Source: Wenzhouxiangella limi
GTDB lineage: Bacteria > Pseudomonadota > Gammaproteobacteria > Xanthomonadales > Wenzhouxiangellaceae
Reading direction: 5' to 3'
NCBI RefSeq assembly: GCF_010499265.1
Contig: NZ_JAAGSC010000031.1
Coordinates: 310,001-374,000 of the forward strand
Length of the DNA stretch: 64,000 nucleotides
The notes below the pieces were generated by a model. It saw only the letters and a program-made list of their open reading frames with translations, was not told the origin of the DNA and ran no database searches. Made by a program: the position numbers and the translations under genes. Shown here one piece after another: positions 20,008 to 29,146 of the stretch (position 1 is its first letter; every line of letters begins with the position of its first letter).

Positions 20008-22149
20008 ATGACCGCCATGAATGAACCCAAACCGATCACGCTGGACGATCTCCGGCGTACCTTGGCCGAGGCGGACCGTCCGCTCACGCGGCGCCGGCTG
20101 TCGGCGATATTTGACCTGGACAAGGCCGCCTCGGACCGTCTGCTCAAACCCTTGCTGGTTGATCTCGTCAACCGCGGCGAGGTGGTCCGCAACCGCCGCG
20201 CCGCCTACGGCCTGGCGCGCGAGATGGACCTGGTCGCCGGGCGCATCAGCGCGCACGCCGACGGTTTCGGTTTCGTTATCCCGGATGCTGGCGGCGACGA
20301 TCTGTACCTCTCGCCGCGCCAGATGCGCCAGGTTTTCAACGGCGATCGGGTGCTGGCCGCCGTCACCGGTGTGGACCGGCGCGGACGCAAGGAAGGCGGT
20401 ATCGTCGAGGTCGTCGAGCGCGCCCACGCCCAGGTCGTCGGCCGGCTGATGATCGAAAGCGGGGTCGCTACCGTTGTGCCGGACGACCCGCGCCTGACCC
20501 AGGACATCCTGATTCCGCTGGAGCGGGTCGGTGATGCCAGCCCCGGCCAGATCGTGGTCGCGCGCATCGAGCGACCGCCCAGCGCGCATCGGGGACCGGT
20601 TGGAGAGCTGATCGCGGTGCTTGGACAGGCCGACGAGCCGGGCATTGCCACCGACATGGCCGTGTTTTCCTACCAGCTGCCGGCCGAGTTTCCCGACGAG
20701 GTGGCTGACCAGGCCAAGGCCTTCGGCGACGAAATCGATCCCGACATCGCCGCTAATCGCGTCGATTTGAGGCAGTTGCCGCTGGTCACGATCGACGGTG
20801 CCGACGCGCGCGATTTCGATGACGCGGTCTATGCCGAGCCGCGCGGCGACGGCTATCGGCTGATCGTGGCCATCGCCGACGTGGCCGAATACGTCCAGCC
20901 CGAAAGTTCACTTGATACCGAAGCCTGCCAGCGCGGCACCTCGGTCTATTTCCCCGATCGCGTGATCCCCATGCTGCCCGAGGCGCTGTCGAACGGGCTG
21001 TGTTCGCTCAACCCGGAGGTCGACCGCCTCTGCCTGGTCTGCGACATGAAACTCGACGATCGCGGCAAGGTGCTGGGTAGCCGCTTCTACGAGGCCGTCC
21101 TGCGCTCGCATGCGCGCATGACCTACGACCAGGTCGAGCGCATCGTCAACGGCGGTGACGCTGATCTGCGCGAGCGTTTTGCCCACGTGCTCGAACCCCT
21201 GGAACAGCTCTACGCGGTCTACCTCGGCCTGGCGCGGCGGCGGCAGCGGCGCGGGGCGCTGGATTTCGACTCGCAGGCGGTCTATTTTCAGTTCGACGCC
21301 GAGGGGCGCGTGGCCGATATTCGCCTGAGCACCCGCCACGACGCCCATCGGCTGATCGAAGAATGCATGATTGCCGCCAACGTCGAGGCGGCGCGCTTTG
21401 TCGGCGATCAGCTGCCGATGCTTTACCGGGTCCACGAGCCGCCGCAGTCGGACAAGCTCGAAGCGCTGGAGGAATTTCTCCGGGCCCAGGGCTTGAGCGT
21501 GCGCTGGAAAGACGAGCCCGAACCGGCCCAGTTCGCCGCCATCCAGAACCAGGTGGCCGACTCGCCGCTGCGGCCGCTGGTCAACGCCGTGCTTCTCCGG
21601 TCGCTGTCTCTGGCGGTCTATCAGCCCGAAAACCGGGGACACTTCGGCCTTGCGTTGGCCAGCTATGCGCACTTCACCTCGCCGATTCGACGCTATCCGG
21701 ACCTGCTGCTGCATCGCGCCATCAAGCACCTGGTGCGAAAACGCGATCGGGGCAGTTTCCCCTATGGAGAGGAACGGATGGCAGAGTTGGGCCGGCACTG
21801 TTCGTGGACCGAGCGCCGGGCCGAGGAGGCCGCGCGTGACGTGGACGAACGCCTGAAAGCGCAGTTCATGCAGCGCCACCTCGGCGATACCTTTGACGGC
21901 ATCGTCACCGGCGTGACCAGTTTCGGTCTGTTCGTGGAGCTGCCCGACTACGGCGTCAGCGGGCTGGTCCACGTGACGGCCTTGCCGAATGACTATTACC
22001 ACTTCGATCCGGTTGGTCACAGCCTGACGGGCAAGCGTCGCGGCATCCGTCTGCGGCTGGCCGATCGCGTTCGCGTCGAACTGGCGGCGGTCAATGTCGA
22101 GGAACGCAAGATCGATCTGCGCCTGGTCGAGGATTCGCCAGAGCCATGA
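20008..22149 (+). CDS. rnr: Ribonuclease R
   Basis: Processive 3'-5' exoribonuclease that can degrade structured RNA; also involved in rRNA quality control. The 713-residue protein has an N-terminal winged helix, two cold-shock domains, the RNB catalytic domain with the acidic cluster IDGADARDFDDAVY, and a C-terminal S1 domain (GIVTGVTSFGLFVELPDYG). The family HFTSPIRRYPDLLLHR segment is present. rlmB overlaps its end by 4 bases, as in many gammaproteobacteria. Confidence 0.97.
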   Translation: MTAMNEPKPITLDDLRRTLAEADRPLTRRRLSAIFDLDKAASDRLLKPLLVDLVNRGEVVRNRRAAYGLAREMDLVAGRISAHADGFGFVIPDAGGDDLYLSPRQMRQVFNGDRVLAAVTGVDRRGRKEGGIVEVVERAHAQVVGRLMIESGVATVVPDDPRLTQDILIPLERVGDASPGQIVVARIERPPSAHRGPVGELIAVLGQADEPGIATDMAVFSYQLPAEFPDEVADQAKAFGDEIDPDIAANRVDLRQLPLVTIDGADARDFDDAVYAEPRGDGYRLIVAIADVAEYVQPESSLDTEACQRGTSVYFPDRVIPMLPEALSNGLCSLNPEVDRLCLVCDMKLDDRGKVLGSRFYEAVLRSHARMTYDQVERIVNGGDADLRERFAHVLEPLEQLYAVYLGLARRRQRRGALDFDSQAVYFQFDAEGRVADIRLSTRHDAHRLIEECMIAANVEAARFVGDQLPMLYRVHEPPQSDKLEALEEFLRAQGLSVRWKDEPEPAQFAAIQNQVADSPLRPLVNAVLLRSLSLAVYQPENRGHFGLALASYAHFTSPIRRYPDLLLHRAIKHLVRKRDRGSFPYGEERMAELGRHCSWTERRAEEAARDVDERLKAQFMQRHLGDTFDGIVTGVTSFGLFVELPDYGVSGLVHVTALPNDYYHFDPVGHSLTGKRRGIRLRLADRVRVELAAVNVEERKIDLRLVEDSPEP

Positions 22150-22880
22150 GGCGTGAGATGGCGATGGGGGTTAATGCGGTCTCGGGCCTGCTTGATGTCG
22201 CCCCCGAGCGCATCGTCCGGGTCTGGCTGAACCCATCTTCTGATCGGTTGACGCGTCTTGGCCAGGATTTGAGTGCCGCCGGCATCTCGATCGAACACTG
22301 CGACACCCGCGCGCTGGACCGCCGCTCGGACGGTATTCGCCACCAGGGGGTGATCGTCGAATTCCGGCCCCGCGAACCGCTGACAGAAAGCGGGCTGGAG
22401 CAGCTGCTCGAACGGCAAGAGCGACCGTTGCTGCTGGTCCTCGATGGCGTCAGCGATCCGCATAACCTGGGTGCCTGCATCCGCTCGGCGGCGGCTGCCG
22501 GTGCCAGCGCGGTCGTCGTTCCCAAGAATCGGGCCGCCGGATTGACGGCCGCGAGCCGTCGCGCGGCAGCCGGAGCTACGGAACGAATTCCGTTCGCGAT
22601 CGTCACCAATCTGGCGCGCAGTCTGCGCATGATTGGCGATTACGGGCTGTGGCGGGTCGGCCTGGCCGGCGACGCGGAATCCACCCTGTACGAGGCCGAT
22701 CTGGACGGGGCGGCCGCCCTGGTCATGGGCAGCGAAGAGCGCGGCATGCGCCGTTTGACCCGCGAGCAGTGCGACCAGCTTGTCCGTATCCCCATGCCCG
22801 GCGCGATCGAGAGCCTCAATGTTTCCGTGGCCGCCGGCGTGGCGCTGTTCGAAGCGCTGCGCGCGCGCGGGGGTGCCTGA
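22146..22880 (+). CDS. rlmB: 23S rRNA (guanosine-2'-O)-methyltransferase RlmB
   Basis: SpoU/TrmH-type enzyme that methylates the ribose of G2251 in the peptidyl-transferase region of 23S rRNA. The 244-residue protein has a substrate-binding N-terminal part (VIVEFRPREPL) and the knotted methyltransferase domain with LDGVSDPHNLGACIRSA, VMGSEERGMRRLTRE and IPMPGAIESLNVSVAAGVAL. It overlaps rnr and the following deaminase, forming a three-gene unit. Confidence 0.95.
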   Translation: MRREMAMGVNAVSGLLDVAPERIVRVWLNPSSDRLTRLGQDLSAAGISIEHCDTRALDRRSDGIRHQGVIVEFRPREPLTESGLEQLLERQERPLLLVLDGVSDPHNLGACIRSAAAAGASAVVVPKNRAAGLTAASRRAAAGATERIPFAIVTNLARSLRMIGDYGLWRVGLAGDAESTLYEADLDGAAALVMGSEERGMRRLTREQCDQLVRIPMPGAIESLNVSVAAGVALFEALRARGGA

Positions 22881-23446
22881 TGCGGGCGCCCTGTATTCAG
22901 ATCCACTTGCCGGCCTGGGTCAACGACTTCCTGGCCAGTTTACCGCCGGTGCTGGAAAGTCCGGAAGAGAGAATGCGGGTGGCCATCAGCCTGGCGGAGC
23001 AAAACGTTGCCAACGACAGCGGCGGGCCGTTCGGGGCCCTGGTGGTCGCAGCCGAGTCCGGCCGGGTGCTGGCGGTCGGGGTCAATCGGGTCGAGCCGGG
23101 CAACTGCTCATCCGCCCACGCCGAAATTCTGGCCTTGAGCCTGGCCCAGCAACGTCTGGGGCTGTCGAGCCTGGCCGAGACGGGCCTGGGTCCGGTGGAG
23201 CTGGTGAGTTCGTGCGAGCCGTGTGCGATGTGCCTTGGTGCCGTTCCCTGGTCGGGGGTCAGTACCCTTGTGTGCGGCGCCAGCAAGGTTGATGCAGAGG
23301 CGGCCGGATTCGATGAGGGCGACCGTTCTGATCAGTGGATCTCACAGCTGGCCGCGCGCGGGATTGCAGTGCGCACGGGAATTCTTCGCTCGGCCGCGGC
23401 TGAAGTGATCCGCCGCTACGCGCGCAGCGGTCGGCGAATCTATTAA
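22880..23446 (+). CDS. Nucleoside/guanine deaminase-like protein
   Basis: Member of the cytidine/deoxycytidylate deaminase fold. The zinc and catalytic motifs are SSAHAEILAL and SCEPCAMCLG, with the proton-shuttling glutamate in HAE. I place the start at ATG 22880, which overlaps the rlmB stop (ATGA), giving 188 residues; the longer open frame is out of rlmB. By length and motif it is closer to guanine deaminase-type enzymes than to TadA, but the substrate cannot be fixed by eye. A strong terminator follows. Confidence 0.85.
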   Translation: MRAPCIQIHLPAWVNDFLASLPPVLESPEERMRVAISLAEQNVANDSGGPFGALVVAAESGRVLAVGVNRVEPGNCSSAHAEILALSLAQQRLGLSSLAETGLGPVELVSSCEPCAMCLGAVPWSGVSTLVCGASKVDAEAAGFDEGDRSDQWISQLAARGIAVRTGILRSAAAEVIRRYARSGRRIY

Positions 23447-23459
23447 GACGAAAAGCGAA

Positions 23460-23495
23460 AAAAAGGCCGAACCCCGAGCGGGATCCGGCCTTTTT
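23460..23495 (+). terminator. Rho-independent terminator after rnr-rlmB-deaminase
   Basis: AAAAAGGCCG and CGGCCTTTTT form a 10-bp stem around an inner CCCCGAGCGGG hairpin. With A and T runs on both sides it can work in both directions, serving the deaminase gene and the convergent DUF4168-type gene. Confidence 0.92.
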
Positions 23496-23514
23496 CGCTG
23501 CCTGGTGTTGCCGT

Positions 23515-23883
23515 TTACTGCGTGTTCTGCAGCATCTCGGTCAGGCGCTGCTGCAGTTCAGGATCGTTCTGGATCGCCATGGCGATGGCGTTGAAAGACT
23601 CCACGTCCAGTCCGGCAGCATCGACGGCGCTGGTCATTTCCTCGTTGGCCTGCACCTGCAGCTCCTGTGCCCGCTCGGGGTCTTCCACGCCCTGCAGACG
23701 CTCCGAAAAGTCCTGCTGAATCTCGATGATCGAGGTCTGCGCTTCGGCAAACTGCTCGAGCTGCTGATCGGAAACATCGATATCGGCCGGCGGCTGCTGC
23801 ATTTGACCTTCCTGGGCCACTGCGGCGGTCAGGCCGAAGCTCAGGGCGATGACGAGGGACATCAAGCTATTGCGAATCTTCAT
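23515..23883 (-). CDS. DUF4168-type secreted protein
   Basis: A 122-residue protein with a signal peptide (LMSLVIALSFGLTAAVAQ) followed by a glutamine- and glutamate-rich helical region. It resembles the DUF4168 family (VSDQQLEQFAEAQ near the start, FNAIAMAIQNDPELQQRL near the end). ATG at 23883 has AGGAG 8 bases before it; the open frame extends further but without a start context. Function unknown; a periplasmic helical protein is what the sequence shows. Confidence 0.8.
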   Translation of the reverse strand: MKIRNSLMSLVIALSFGLTAAVAQEGQMQQPPADIDVSDQQLEQFAEAQTSIIEIQQDFSERLQGVEDPERAQELQVQANEEMTSAVDAAGLDVESFNAIAMAIQNDPELQQRLTEMLQNTQ

Positions 23884-24016
23884 TACGCTACTCCTGTTTG
23901 CGGTTTGGGTGAATCGCAGTAATGTATATGCATGCATCATGCCAAAATATCGAGTGCTTGTTTTTCAATGGTTTGTATTCTCGGTTTCCGAACAGAAGAC
24001 GAGCTGATGTGTCATC

Positions 24017-25489
24017 ATGACGCATGTGTCTCGTAATCAACGTCATATGCACAGTCTCAGAACCCGCCTGATTCTTCAGATCCTGCTGCCGCTGACGCTG
24101 CTGGCCGCGTTTGTCGTCTGGACCACGTTCCAGGCGGTCGAGGGGCTGGTCGAGCGGCGGCTGGAAAAGGAAATCGAGCTGGTGGCCCGGGCCATCCGCA
24201 TGCCGGTTCAGCAGGCCTACGCGGAAGGTGATCTGGACCGTGTTTCGCAGTCTCTGGACGCGGTCTTCGAAATCGGCCGCGTCTATGGTGCCTACGTCTA
24301 TGACGATGACGGCAGGCGCGTTGTTGTCGCCGGCGAGGCCCGCCCGGGTACCCGCGCCCAGATCCAGGCCGCCGAGCTGGTCGAACTGGGTCAGGAGCTG
24401 GGCGAATACGCCGAGCTGGCCGGCGAGGAGGTTTATTCGTACTTCGTTCCGCTGACCGGGGCGACGGGGCGCATTATCGGGCTGCTCCAGGTCGTGCGCC
24501 AGGAAAGCGACATCGCCGGCCAGCTGGCCCGGATTCGCGAGCGCGGATGGTGGGTTTGGGCGGCCGTGGTCGCGTTGATGGTGCTGGTGGTGCTGTTCGG
24601 GCACCGCCAGGCGGTCAGTCGCCACGTGCGCACGCTGCTGGGGAGCATGAGCCGAGTCGAGGCCGGTGATCGTGATCATCGCGCCCCGGTCAGCGGCCCC
24701 AGCGAACTGGTTGCGCTGGGCCGCGGCCTCAATCGCATGCTCGACGCGATCGCCGAGATGGAAGCGCGGATCGAACAACAGCGGCGCGAGCATCTGCGCA
24801 TGACCGAGCGCCTTCGCGAGCAGGAGAATCTGGCCGCACTGGGCCGGTTTTCCTCCGGCGTGGCGCATGAGCTTGGAGCGCCGCTGACGGTGATCGACGG
24901 CGATGCCCGGCGCCTGCTGCAACACGGCGATCCCGACGAGGAGGCGCAGCGCCGACTGGCGAGAATGCGCAGCCAGATTCAACGCACCCGGCAGCTGATC
25001 CGGCAGCTGATGGACTTCGTCCGCAGTGATCATCAGGCCCCGGTCACGATCCCGGTCGAGCGTTTGCTGGACGCGGTCAGTGGCAGCGTTGGGCCGGAAC
25101 GCGAGACCCTCGGCATTGACGTCGAGGTCGTCAGGACAGCGCCCGAACTGGCCATTACCGGACATGAAATCAGACTTGAGCACGCGCTGCTCAATCTGGT
25201 GCGAAATGCGCTGCAGGCAGCCACCACGCGGGTGCGGGTTTCCGCCGAGCGCTGCGGCGACGAAGGCGTCAAGATCCAGGTCGAGGACGATGGCAGCGGC
25301 GTTGAAGAGGGGCTGGTCACGCAGATTTTCGAGCCGTTCCAGACCCGCCGCGAAAACGGGCAGGGCACCGGCCTGGGGCTGGCCATTGTTCGATCCGTTG
25401 CCGAAGAGCACGACGCGGTCGTGACGGTTGATCGATCGCCGGTGCTGGGGGGCGCGCGCTTCACGCTCACTTTCGGGGAGGCGACGTGA
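24017..25489 (+). CDS. Membrane sensor histidine kinase
   Basis: Two membrane helices (~17-35 and ~175-195) enclose a periplasmic sensing region. A HAMP segment, a dimerisation domain with the phospho-accepting H284 in GVAHELGAPL and an ATPase domain follow (NLVRNALQAA, EDDGSGVE, GTGLGLAIVRSVAEEH). 490 residues from the first ATG; ATG at 24047 is an alternative. The HELGAP form is typical of NtrB-class kinases. The partner regulator overlaps its end by 4 bases. Confidence 0.9.
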   Translation: MTHVSRNQRHMHSLRTRLILQILLPLTLLAAFVVWTTFQAVEGLVERRLEKEIELVARAIRMPVQQAYAEGDLDRVSQSLDAVFEIGRVYGAYVYDDDGRRVVVAGEARPGTRAQIQAAELVELGQELGEYAELAGEEVYSYFVPLTGATGRIIGLLQVVRQESDIAGQLARIRERGWWVWAAVVALMVLVVLFGHRQAVSRHVRTLLGSMSRVEAGDRDHRAPVSGPSELVALGRGLNRMLDAIAEMEARIEQQRREHLRMTERLREQENLAALGRFSSGVAHELGAPLTVIDGDARRLLQHGDPDEEAQRRLARMRSQIQRTRQLIRQLMDFVRSDHQAPVTIPVERLLDAVSGSVGPERETLGIDVEVVRTAPELAITGHEIRLEHALLNLVRNALQAATTRVRVSAERCGDEGVKIQVEDDGSGVEEGLVTQIFEPFQTRRENGQGTGLGLAIVRSVAEEHDAVVTVDRSPVLGGARFTLTFGEAT

Positions 25490-26868
25490 GCGCGGCGGAC
25501 AGCACCATCCTGGTCGTGGAAGACGACCAGGCCCTGGCGGAGCTGCTGATCGAGGAGCTCGAGGCAGAAGGTTATATTGCCCAGGCCTTCGGCAGCGCCG
25601 AGGAGGCCCTGGAGTGGATAGAGCGCCGCAGACCGGACCTGGTGGTCAGCGACCTGCAGCTGCCGGGCAAAGACGGGCTGGCGCTGATTGAAGATCTCAA
25701 GGCGCTGGATTTTCAGCCCGCGGTCCTGATGATCAGCGCCTACGGCACCGTGGACCGTGCCGTTGCCGCCCTCAAGGCCGGCGCCGACAACTTCCTGACC
25801 AAGCCGCTGGACATGGATCATTTTCTGCTGAGCGTGGAACGTCTGCTGGCCAACCGCCGGCTGCAAGACCAGGTTCGTCGTTATCGCGGGCTGCTTGACG
25901 CGCCGGACTTTCACGGCCTGGAAGGCAACAGCCCGGCCATGCAGTCGCTGATCGATCGAATTCAGCGTATTGCCCTGGCCGACGGACCGGTCCTGATCAG
26001 CGGTGAGTCCGGAACGGGGAAGGACCTGGTGGCACGGGCGATCCATGCCGAAAGCGGACGCGCGGCCAGGCCCTTTTTGGCCGTCAACTGCGCTGGGGTT
26101 CCGGCCGAGCTGCTGGAAAGCGAGTTCTTCGGCCATGCCGCCGGAGCCTTTTCCGGTGCCGAACAGGCCCGACCCGGGCTGTTTCGCGAGGCCGAGGGAG
26201 GGACTTTGTTTCTCGATGAGATCGGTGAGATGCCCCTCGCGCTTCAGGCCAAGCTGCTGCGAGCCCTGCAGGACGGGCGAGTCCGCCCCGTGGGTGCCGA
26301 CCGCGAACACCAGGTCGACGTGCGCGTGATCGCGGCCACCAACGTCGACCTGGCCAGCAAGGCCGCCTCCGGCGAGTTTCGGGAAGATCTCTACTATCGT
26401 CTCGAGGCCTTTCAGCTTCTGCTGCCGCCGCTGCGCGAGCGCGGCGATGATCTCGAATTGCTGGCGATGCGGTTTTTAGGCCGTTTTGCCGCGGCCCGGC
26501 AACGCCCGGCGCGCCGGCTTTCCGAGCGCGCGCTGGCGGCGATGAAACGCTATTCCTGGCCGGGCAACGTGCGCGAGCTTCGCAACGCCATGGAGCGGGC
26601 GGTGGCTTTTTGCGACGACGACGAGGTCCGTCCCGAACATCTGCCCGAACGGGTTCGAAAGCCATCTGCGCCCGCGGTCTCGGTTGCCGCGGACATTCCC
26701 GCAGCTGTGCTGGAGGGCGACATGCTGCCCAGCCTTGCGCAGCTGCGGCAGCGCTACGTCCAATACGTACTTGAACGGGTCGATGGCAACAAGCGTCGCG
26801 CCGCCGCGCTTCTCGGGGTCGGTCGCAGGACCCTGTATCGCTGGCTGGAGGAGACAGGCGTAGAATGA
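25486..26868 (+). CDS. NtrC-family sigma-54-dependent response regulator
   Basis: Partner of the upstream kinase. The 460 residues comprise a receiver domain (phospho-acceptor D56 in VVSDLQLPG), an AAA+ domain with GESGTGKD, the sigma-54 contact loop GAFSGA (a conservative GAFTGA variant), the Walker B FLDEIGE, and a Fis-type helix-turn-helix ([18 protein letters not shown]). GTG start at 25486. It should activate sigma-54 promoters; the target genes are not identifiable here, though the OmpA-type lipoprotein gene begins immediately downstream. Confidence 0.92.
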   Translation: MSAADSTILVVEDDQALAELLIEELEAEGYIAQAFGSAEEALEWIERRRPDLVVSDLQLPGKDGLALIEDLKALDFQPAVLMISAYGTVDRAVAALKAGADNFLTKPLDMDHFLLSVERLLANRRLQDQVRRYRGLLDAPDFHGLEGNSPAMQSLIDRIQRIALADGPVLISGESGTGKDLVARAIHAESGRAARPFLAVNCAGVPAELLESEFFGHAAGAFSGAEQARPGLFREAEGGTLFLDEIGEMPLALQAKLLRALQDGRVRPVGADREHQVDVRVIAATNVDLASKAASGEFREDLYYRLEAFQLLLPPLRERGDDLELLAMRFLGRFAAARQRPARRLSERALAAMKRYSWPGNVRELRNAMERAVAFCDDDEVRPEHLPERVRKPSAPAVSVAADIPAAVLEGDMLPSLAQLRQRYVQYVLERVDGNKRRAAALLGVGRRTLYRWLEETGVE

Positions 26869-26909
26869 AAGCTCAATGCACCTCGTTTTCGACCATCAGG
26901 AGTATTCGC

Positions 26910-27578
26910 TTGAACCCAACCCGCCGATCCAGATCCATTCTCCTGGTCATGGTGATTGTCACCCTGGCTGCCTGTGCCACCACCACCGATCCGTGGACCG
27001 GAGAGCCGCGTCCGACGCGCACCGGGCAGGGGGCGGCGATCGGGGCGGGCATCGGCGCGGTGATCGGCGCCATCTCCGGCGGTGACCGCCTCAAGCGCGT
27101 GGCCATCGGGGCAGGCGTGGGCGCCCTGACCGGGGCGGCCGTTGGTTCGTACATGGACCGCAACGAAGAAGCGCTGCGCCGCCAGCTGGCCGGCTCTGGC
27201 GTCAGCGTGACCCGGCGCGGGGACGAGATCATCCTCAATATGCCGGCGCAGGTGACCTTCGATTTCGATTCGGCTGCGCTGAATCCGGAGTTTTTCGAGG
27301 TCCTGGACTCGGTGGCACTGGTGCTGGAGGAATTTGAAAGTACCGTGCTGGTGATCGACGGGCATACCGATTCAACCGGGTCGCGCAGCTACAACCTGCG
27401 CCTGTCCGAGCAGCGAGCCGATACTGTCGGGCGTTACCTGATTTCGCAAGGCGTCAGTCCGGCGCGGGTCGCGACCTATGGCTACGGTCCGGACTATCCG
27501 GTGGCCGACAACGATACGCCGGCGGGACGGGCGATGAACCGACGGGTCGAACTGACCCTGATGCCGATTACCGACTGA
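26910..27578 (+). CDS. OmpA-family lipoprotein with glycine zipper
   Basis: Outer-membrane lipoprotein that probably anchors to peptidoglycan. The chosen start is TTG at 26910, seven bases after AGGAG (222 residues). ATG at 26865 overlaps the upstream gene and would put extra residues before the signal. The lipobox is TLAACATT. A glycine-rich hydrophobic zipper follows (GAAIGAGIGAVIGAISGG and GAGVGALTGAAVGS), then an OmpA domain with FDFDSAALNPE, DGHTDSTGS and NRRVELTL. It ends 6 bases before the convergent rluB. Confidence 0.9.
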   Translation: MNPTRRSRSILLVMVIVTLAACATTTDPWTGEPRPTRTGQGAAIGAGIGAVIGAISGGDRLKRVAIGAGVGALTGAAVGSYMDRNEEALRRQLAGSGVSVTRRGDEIILNMPAQVTFDFDSAALNPEFFEVLDSVALVLEEFESTVLVIDGHTDSTGSRSYNLRLSEQRADTVGRYLISQGVSPARVATYGYGPDYPVADNDTPAGRAMNRRVELTLMPITD

Positions 27579-27584
27579 GCGCGC

Positions 27585-28538
27585 TCAGCCCTTGCCGCGG
27601 CGCTGCGGCGGCGCTTTGCCCGCGGCCCGTATCGACATGGGCTGGAGAAGCAGTTCGATCGGCTGCGGGGGCAGTCCCGCGTCCTCGCGCAGCACGCGGT
27701 GATCTTCCGGCGAAAGCTCCTGATAGCGTCCCGGTCGAACGGCGGGTGGCAGAAACACCGGTCCGAAGCGTACGCGCTTGAGCCGGGCTACCTGGGCGCC
27801 GACCGCTTCCCATAATCGCCGCACCTCCCGGTTGCGGCCTTCCAGGATGACCACCGTGTACCACGAATGGCCGCCGGTGACCTCGCCAGGAACGATGTCG
27901 GAAAAACGGGCCGGCCCGTCGTCGAGTTCGACACCCGTGAGCAGCTGCTGGATCTGCTCCTCGGAGACCGCGCCCCGAATGCGGCACAGGTACTCGCGAT
28001 CGACCCCGCCCGATGGATGCATCATGCGATTGGCCAATTCACCGTCGGTGGTCAGCAGCAACAGTCCGGCGGTATTGAGGTCGAGCCGGCCGACCGAGAT
28101 CCAGCGTCCTTCCTTGAGTCGGGGCAGGCGGTCGAACACGGTTCGCCGGCCTTCCGGGTCGCTGTTGGTGGTCACCTCGCCCTCGGGCTTGTGATAGATC
28201 AGCGTTCGATGGCCCGGCGAGGCCGCCTGGACCCGGAATTCGCGCTGATCCAGCTCGATCAGGTCGCCGCTGCCCACCGAGGAGCCGAGTCGGGCAGGGA
28301 CCTTGTTGACCAGCACTTCGCCTTGTTCGATCCGACTCTCCAGTCCACGGCGCGAGCCCAGACCGGCCCGGGCCAGGACTTTTTGCAGCCGTTCGGTGCC
28401 GGCCTGGACGGTCTCAGGCGGAACCGTCGCGCTGCGCGTTCGGCGGCGGGGTTTGCCGGTCGTCTTGCGGTTCGTCTGAGAGGGAGTTCGGCTCGCGCTC
28501 TTGTGACGGCTCTTTTTCCGGGTCGGTGGAGGGTTCAT
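27585..28538 (-). CDS. rluB: 23S rRNA pseudouridine synthase RluB type
   Basis: Forms pseudouridine at position 2605 of 23S rRNA (RluB class). The 317-residue protein has a basic N-terminal extension, an S4 RNA-binding domain (ERLQKVLARAGLGSRRG) and the catalytic domain with the aspartate in VGRLDLNTAGLLLLT, plus NREVRRLWEAVG. The basic C-terminal tail ends PPQRRGKG. Its first 125 bases overlap the end of scpB in another frame; a later start would remove the overlap but leave little before the S4 domain. Confidence 0.9.
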   Translation of the reverse strand: MNPPPTRKKSRHKSASRTPSQTNRKTTGKPRRRTRSATVPPETVQAGTERLQKVLARAGLGSRRGLESRIEQGEVLVNKVPARLGSSVGSGDLIELDQREFRVQAASPGHRTLIYHKPEGEVTTNSDPEGRRTVFDRLPRLKEGRWISVGRLDLNTAGLLLLTTDGELANRMMHPSGGVDREYLCRIRGAVSEEQIQQLLTGVELDDGPARFSDIVPGEVTGGHSWYTVVILEGRNREVRRLWEAVGAQVARLKRVRFGPVFLPPAVRPGRYQELSPEDHRVLREDAGLPPQPIELLLQPMSIRAAGKAPPQRRGKG

Positions 28539-29130
28539 CTTGAATGGCTTCGGCTGGCTCGGCTGCGGCTGGATGGATCAGCTCCAGTTCGGGCTCGAGG
28601 TTGTCGATGTCCTTGATTTCCGCCAGGGTCGGCAGCTGATCAAGCGAAGTAAGGTTGAAGTAGTCGAGGAATGCGCGCGTTGTCCCCAGCAGTTCGGGCC
28701 GGCCCGGCACGTCGCGATGTCCGACGACCTTGATCCATTCTCGCTCCTGCAGCGTACGAAGAATGTTGGCGCTCAGGGAAACGCCCCGGATCTGCTCGAT
28801 TTCGCCGCGGGTGATCGGCTGACGATAGGCGATGATGGCCAGGGTTTCCAGCAGCGCGCGCGAATAGCGCGGCGGTTTTTCGCTCCACAGGGCCGAAATA
28901 ACCGGCATCAGGCTGGCCCGGACCTGGATGCGGTAGCCGCTGCCCACTTCCGTCAGTTCCACGGCTCGATTCTCTAGATCCGCATCCAGCGACGCCAGGG
29001 CCTGCTTGAGCGGTCCGTGACCGGGTTTTTCCTCGTCGGGGAACAGGGCATTGAGCTGGTTCAGGCTCAAGGGGCCGCCGGCGGCCAGCAGGGCGCCTTC
29101 GACAACGGTTTTCAGGTAAGCGATATCCAT
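28414..29130 (-). CDS. scpB: Segregation and condensation protein B
   Basis: Partner of ScpA in the SMC-kleisin complex; winged-helix protein that dimerises and bridges the kleisin. I chose ATG at 29130 (MDIAYLKTVVEGALLAAG), giving 238 residues, because the longer frame runs into scpA. Family segments are RYSRALLETLAIIAYRQPIT and IRGVSLSANILRTLQ. The C-terminal tail is acidic and low in complexity and overlaps the start of rluB. Order scpA-scpB-rluB is common. Confidence 0.93.
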   Translation of the reverse strand: MDIAYLKTVVEGALLAAGGPLSLNQLNALFPDEEKPGHGPLKQALASLDADLENRAVELTEVGSGYRIQVRASLMPVISALWSEKPPRYSRALLETLAIIAYRQPITRGEIEQIRGVSLSANILRTLQEREWIKVVGHRDVPGRPELLGTTRAFLDYFNLTSLDQLPTLAEIKDIDNLEPELELIHPAAAEPAEAIQDEPSTDPEKEPSQEREPNSLSDEPQDDRQTPPPNAQRDGSA

Positions 29131-29146
29131 GCCATGCTCGTGTTTG

